Shown here piece after piece: positions 7,599-7,899 of a DNA stretch of 7,899 nt. The stretch lies in assembly GCA_030670715.1 (NCBI GenBank), contig DAOVBC010000096.1, forward strand, positions 1 to 7,899. Reading direction: 5' to 3'. Position 1 is the stretch's first letter, and every line of letters starts with the position of its first letter. Below the pieces are notes generated by a model, which was not told where the DNA came from, did not search any database, and saw nothing but the letters and a program-made list of their open reading frames with translations. Both the position numbers and the translations under genes were made by a program. Origin of the DNA: Deltaproteobacteria bacterium (GTDB lineage Bacteria; Desulfobacterota; Desulfobacteria; Desulfobacterales; SG8-13).

Positions 7599-7899
7599 GG
7601 TCTTTTTTCCGGCCTTTGGGTTTCTTTGGGTCAATGATCACCGTCTCCGGCAAGTCATCGACTTCATCTTTCTTACGGGGTGTTTTTTTCTCAGCCCGCC
7701 CCGCTTTGCGTTCTTTTGAAAGGCTCTGTTTAGTGGGGTGTAACCCGTCGTCTCCCGCCGCGCGTTTCTGATCAGAATCAATTTGTGAAGTCGCAGGTTT
7801 CTGCGAAGAAATGATTACGGTTTCCGGAATATCGCTCTCCCGTGGTTCATCAGGAATGGGCTTTTGAGTTTCAGAAACATCGTGAGTCAAAATAACCGT
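7591..7899 (-). CDS. C-terminal end of a low-complexity protein with repeated (PE)TVII motifs, 5' end missing
   Basis: Seen: a frame open to the right window edge and ending in TGA, 102 residues visible. A TTG at 7890 could be read as a start, but the codons before it (Thr-Val-Ile) continue the same motif, so I treat this as the tail of a longer protein. Three motif copies occur: TVIL at visible residues 1-4, IPETVII at 24-30, LPETVII at 83-89, each of the complete ones preceded by acidic residues (ESD, DEVDD). Between them the chain is polar, charged and probably disordered, with basic blocks (KERK, KKTPRKK) and a strongly basic end after the last motif. No fold is recognisable. An FHA or other domain may lie upstream, outside the window. 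The function is unknown; linkage to the T6SS operon and the motif suggest a phospho-dependent scaffold, which is inference. Confidence 0.7.
   Translation of the reverse strand, partial: TVILTHDVSETQKPIPDEPRESDIPETVIISSQKPATSQIDSDQKRAAGDDGLHPTKQSLSKERKAGRAEKKTPRKKDEVDDLPETVIIDPKKPKGRKKDHG

Noticed and set aside
7599..7634. TTG at 7634 as the start of the 244-residue protein
   Set aside because: It would overlap the upstream gene by 44 bases and lacks a good ribosome site; the ATG at 7598 gives a short coupling-type overlap.
7888..7890. TTG at 7890 as a genuine start of the ETVII-motif protein
   Set aside because: The frame is open to the window edge and the three codons before the TTG complete another TVI motif, so an upstream start is more likely, though not proven.
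1..7899. Search for promoters, terminators, RNA genes, CRISPR arrays, insertion sequences or attachment sites
   Set aside because: All junctions are between a 16-base overlap and an 18-base gap, no periodic repeats or terminal inverted repeats were seen, and no tRNA- or rRNA-like segment was recognised.

Overview
The window is one minus-strand operon segment encoding the membrane complex and accessory proteins of a type VI secretion system (T6SS). In transcription order (right to left) it holds: the C-terminal end of a low-complexity protein with repeated P-E-T-V-I-I motifs (cut by the window edge); a 244-residue helical protein that I tentatively link to the C-terminal domain of the T6SS FHA protein TagH; tssJ (outer-membrane lipoprotein); tssK (baseplate adaptor); tssL (DotU-type inner-membrane protein); tssM (IcmF-type inner-membrane protein with intact P-loop motifs); and the start of tagF (post-translational regulator), which runs off the left edge. 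The order J-K-L-M followed by tagF is a common T6SS arrangement.

Packing is very tight. Junctions range from a 16-base overlap (tssM/tagF) to an 18-base gap (tssJ/tssK). There is no non-coding stretch long enough for an internal promoter or terminator, so the seven genes are probably cotranscribed and partly coupled in translation. Several starts are non-ATG or need choosing: tssJ begins with TTG behind a very good Shine-Dalgarno, and tssK most likely begins at an ATG six codons inside a longer GTG frame.

Moving base composition by eye is intermediate, and gene content and protein style (for example the TagF N-terminus of the GKHPxxxDYxRLG type and a DotU protein without a peptidoglycan-binding tail) fit a deltaproteobacterial/Desulfobacterota host. 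That assignment is inference only; nothing here fixes the taxon.

Together TssJ (outer membrane), TssM and TssL (inner membrane) form the trans-envelope complex, and TssK docks the baseplate on its cytoplasmic side. TagF in other bacteria represses T6SS firing by acting on the FHA protein of the threonine phosphorylation pathway. The two genes upstream of tssJ look like pieces of that same regulatory branch: a candidate TagH-type domain and a disordered protein whose repeated ETVII motifs could be phosphothreonine/FHA docking sites. Tube, sheath, spike, baseplate and ClpV genes are not in this window.
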